From: Mytilus edulis
Lineage: Eukaryota > Mollusca > Bivalvia > Mytilida > Mytilidae
Direction of reading: 5' to 3'
Assembly (NCBI RefSeq): GCF_963676685.1
Contig: NC_092349.1
Location: 35,632,293 to 35,696,292, forward strand
DNA length: 64,000 bases
In this document: positions 63,478 through 64,000 of the stretch, piece after piece
Layout of the letters: every line of letters begins with the position of its first letter
Numbering within the stretch: position 1 is the stretch's first letter
The notes under the pieces: generated by a model
Seen by the model: only the letters and a program-made list of their open reading frames with translations
Databases searched by the model: none
What the model was told of the DNA's origin: nothing
Made by a program: the position numbers and the translations under genes

Positions 63478-63739
63478 CATTAAACGACGGTTCTGTCTAA
63501 AATACTGAAAAATAAATGTTTAATACTGCATTGTATGACATTCTTAACATACCTGAAACATGAAATATAAAGTTATCATAGAGTCGCCTACTTTTATTAC
63601 AGTATGGATTCAAATTGTGTTCTGGGTGAACAATAATACAATAAAACGTCGAGTTAATCGTTAATGTTAATCGCTTAGCAGATTTGTTGTTTGTTAGTCG
63701 TTGGAAATCCCTTCCGAAAAGACATCTTTTATTACTCAT
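63478..63739 (-). CDS. Candidate 5' exons of BIR gene (uncertain)
   Basis: A minus frame from an ATG at 63739 reads MSNKRCLFGRDFQRLTNN... STFYCIIVHPEHNLNPYC, to a donor CAG-GTATGT at 63553 (phase 1). A 19-nt block at 63496-63478 (acceptor TATTTTAG, donor GTAAGT) gives QNRRLM in the phase that would join the 24-nt microexon, but that requires phase 2 on entry, which the upstream frame does not provide. One of the two is therefore wrong or an exon is missing. No domain is recognised. Confidence 0.3.
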
Positions 63740-63814
63740 AACCAAATTATTGAATACAAATTGACATCTTATAAGACATATACAATATAAGAAAAATCTA
63801 TAATGTGTCGTCCA

Positions 63815-63960
63815 TTTGTTTAAGGGGCCAGCTGCAGTCTGATTCAGAGTTCTGGATTTTCACCCTGAGTTGGAGTCCAATTAGTGTCCTCGAGCTGTTT
63901 TTTATCTTCGTTTTGATTGTCTCTTTTTGACACACTTCCCATTTTCATTCTCAATTTTAT
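63815..63960. repeat. Mussel-type repeat fragment, inverted
   Basis: GGGGCCAGCTGCAGTCTGAT ... GACACACTTCCCATTTTCAT: the reverse-oriented start of the repeat family at 15738, recognised from memory. Confidence 0.5.
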
Positions 63961-64000
63961 GAACGCAGATAACAACCAGCAAAATATTAACTACATAGAC

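Overview
The window looks like nuclear DNA of a bivalve mollusc, most likely a mussel close to Mytilus. This is inferred from AT-rich intron-containing genes, Penelope-like reverse transcriptase relics and many short interspersed repeats that I recognise as typical of mussel genomes. No bacterial operon, rRNA, tRNA or CRISPR array is visible. Most of the window is repeat-derived; three coding loci stand out.

Layout. 1-5660: relics of one interspersed element family (copies near 1, 1088, 2090 and 3790, and again at 20455), a hairpin array and a short coding-like segment. 5660-6965: a decayed Penelope-like element with its 3' tail; 5'-truncated tails recur at 13925, 29815, 55440 and 61620. 8870-9561: an exon of an unrecognised gene that has an in-frame TAG followed three bases later by a perfect 19-bp hairpin. 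A diverged copy lies on the opposite strand at 47632-48321; the stop/hairpin block is identical over 76 bases in both. 9957-10745: a minisatellite. 21755-29236: a four-exon gene for a DZIP3-like HEPN, STAND-type P-loop NTPase and ankyrin-repeat protein (NLR-like architecture), broken by one frameshift and two in-frame stops. 35395-47545: about 12 kb of 103-bp satellite with nested higher-order periods of 2,473 and 5,875 bp. 49515-53836: a retroelement remnant whose A1-ORF-B1-A2-B2 layout suggests a Ngaro/PAT-type tyrosine-recombinase retrotransposon, carrying a frameshifted gag-like ORF and a nested antisense Ty3/gypsy fragment. 54417-62599: a minus-strand gene with a BIR domain split across two exons and several microexons.

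How the genes relate. HEPN-STAND-ankyrin proteins and BIR (IAP-family) proteins both belong to families linked to innate immunity and cell-death control and expanded in bivalves, so the window may sample an immune-gene-rich, structurally unstable region. That link is an inference from families and proximity only. The best candidate for something undescribed is the duplicated UAG-plus-hairpin exon.
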